In this document: positions 63,074 through 64,000 of the stretch, piece after piece
How positions within the stretch are numbered: position 1 is the first letter of the stretch
Layout of the letters: each line of letters starts with the position of its first letter
Origin: an uncultured Prevotellaceae bacterium
Lineage (GTDB): Bacteria; Bacteroidota; Bacteroidia; Bacteroidales; Bacteroidaceae
DNA length: 64,000 nt
NCBI GenBank assembly: GCA_937877605.1
Contig: CALFJA010000086.1
Location: forward strand, 5,341 to 69,340
Direction: 5' to 3'
The notes under the pieces: model-generated
Told to the model about the DNA's origin: nothing
What the model saw: only the letters and a program-made list of their open reading frames with translations
Database searches by the model: none
Position numbers and translations under genes: made by a program

Positions 63074-64000
63074 TTATGCATTTACAGCTGCCATGAGTTT
63101 CTTTCCTTTCTCGATGGCATCTTCTATGGTCCCGACATTCAGGAATGCCTGCTCTGGCAGGTCGTCAACTTCACCGTCGAGAATCATGTTGAAGCCCTTG
63201 ATGGTATCTTCAATCGAAACCATCACGCCGGGGACGCCCGTAAACTGCTCTGCCACGGCAAATGGTTGCGACAGGAATCGCTGTACACGGCGGGCACGGT
63301 TCACAGTCAGTTTGTCCTCATCGGAAAGTTCGTCCATACCCAGGATGGCAATGATATCCTGCAATTCGTTGTAGCGTTGCAGTATCTGCTTCACGCGCTG
63401 GGCACAGTCGTAATGCTCCTTACCCACGATTAGCGGGTCGAGAATGCGGGATGTCGATGCCAGCGGGTCTACGGCAGGATAGATGCCCAGCTCCGCAATC
63501 TTGCGGCTCAGCACAGTTGTAGCATCCAGATGGGTGAAGGTCGTCGCAGGTGCAGGGTCGGTCAAGTCGTCGGCCGGCACATACACGGCCTGCACAGAGG
63601 TGATTGAGCCTTTCTTGGTAGAGGTAATGCGCTCCTGCATGGTACCCATTTCCGAGGCCAGCGTAGGTTGATATCCCACAGCCGAAGGCATACGGCCGAG
63701 CAGAGCCGATACTTCCGAGCCTGCCTGGGTGAAACGGAAGATGTTGTCGATGAAGAACAAGATGTCGGCTGCGGCTCCGTCCTTTCCTCCATTGTCGCGG
63801 AAAGTTTCTGCCACAGTCAGTCCTGAAAGGGCCACGGAGGCACGAGCACCTGGAGGTTCGTTCATCTGACCATAGACCAGCGTGGCCTGCGATTTCTTCA
63901 GCTCCTCCGGATCGACCAGCGAGAGGTCCCACTTGCCTTCTTCCATGGCTTCCTTGAATTTTTCGCCATAGCGCACGACACCGCTCTCAATCATCTCACG
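63074..64000 (-). CDS. atpD: ATP synthase beta subunit, C-terminal part (cut by window end)
   Basis: About 308 C-terminal residues are present. Visible are LVYGQMNEPPGARASVALSG, FFIDNIFRFTQAGSEVSALL with the catalytic Arg/Glu region, and ATTVLSRKIAELGIYPAVDP. The frame runs out at the window edge, so the P-loop and N-terminal barrel lie outside. It is the first gene of the operon in the visible order. Confidence 0.96.
   Translation of the reverse strand, partial: REMIESGVVRYGEKFKEAMEEGKWDLSLVDPEELKKSQATLVYGQMNEPPGARASVALSGLTVAETFRDNGGKDGAAADILFFIDNIFRFTQAGSEVSALLGRMPSAVGYQPTLASEMGTMQERITSTKKGSITSVQAVYVPADDLTDPAPATTFTHLDATTVLSRKIAELGIYPAVDPLASTSRILDPLIVGKEHYDCAQRVKQILQRYNELQDIIAILGMDELSDEDKLTVNRARRVQRFLSQPFAVAEQFTGVPGVMVSIEDTIKGFNMILDGEVDDLPEQAFLNVGTIEDAIEKGKKLMAAVNA

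Overview
The window looks like the chromosome of an anaerobic member of the Bacteroidales (Prevotellaceae/Bacteroidaceae type). The evidence is: several promoters of the Bacteroidetes form (TTTG, 19-20 nt, TAnnTTTG); typical Bacteroidetes gene sets (serC-serA-DUF1015, ftsY-rimO-HU-HU, lptC with an outer-membrane protein and a PpiD-like chaperone, and an ATP synthase operon ordered atpD-C-I-B-E-F-H-A-G); a GT3-type glycogen synthase with an alpha-glucan phosphorylase; a DcuB-like dicarboxylate carrier; and an anaerobic ribonucleotide reductase. No rRNA, tRNA, IS element or CRISPR array was recognised.

Layout. 0-13 kb (all minus strand): a partial DUF1015 gene, serA, serC, a DbpA-like helicase, two secreted TPR proteins, gyrA, a membrane-anchored HU protein, a plain HU protein, rimO and ftsY. 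13.7-18 kb (plus): a DcuB-like carrier, a secreted glucosaminidase with LysM domains, an M64 peptidase and a TPR protein. 18.1-21.3 kb: nspC (minus), a ThiE/TenI-like gene and prs (plus). In this stretch the plus strand is extremely G+T-rich whichever strand is coding, and REP-like repeats are interspersed. 21.3-29.6 kb (minus): glycogen phosphorylase and synthase, a class A penicillin-binding protein and a fucose-isomerase-like protein. 29.7-33.8 kb: an MsrA-DNPH1 fusion (plus), then a secreted Ig-like protein, a 52-residue ORF, a flavoprotein and an anchored rhodanese (minus). 33.9-36 kb: ptb-buk. 36-46.4 kb: glyA, a 2-hydroxyacid dehydrogenase, rarA, an acidic protein, a PpiD-like chaperone, a CNNM/CorC protein, lptC and an outer-membrane protein. 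46.5-54.3 kb: a DUF4105 protein, nrdDG, a LuxR-type regulator, a secreted phospholipase D and kdsD. 57.3-64 kb: the F1Fo ATP synthase operon, cut by the window end inside atpD.

The most unusual locus is 54.3-57.3 kb, between kdsD and the ATP synthase operon. It holds a dispersed intergenic repeat, a long structured RNA with its own promoter and terminator (6S-like), and a restriction-modification-like pair: an EcoRI-family adenine methyltransferase and a DUF262-HNH nuclease. Near its 3' end the methyltransferase carries a 17-unit AG tract. All three reading frames downstream of the tract end in the same kind of C-terminal peptide (KRxYxRxxI-like), and one frame stops in an ATGA overlap with the nuclease start. 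Slippage would therefore choose among three complete tails instead of simply switching the enzyme on or off. Four dispersed copies of a GTTTGGGGCTC-based intergenic repeat and a 33-nt repeat behind two adjacent genes add further structure outside the genes.
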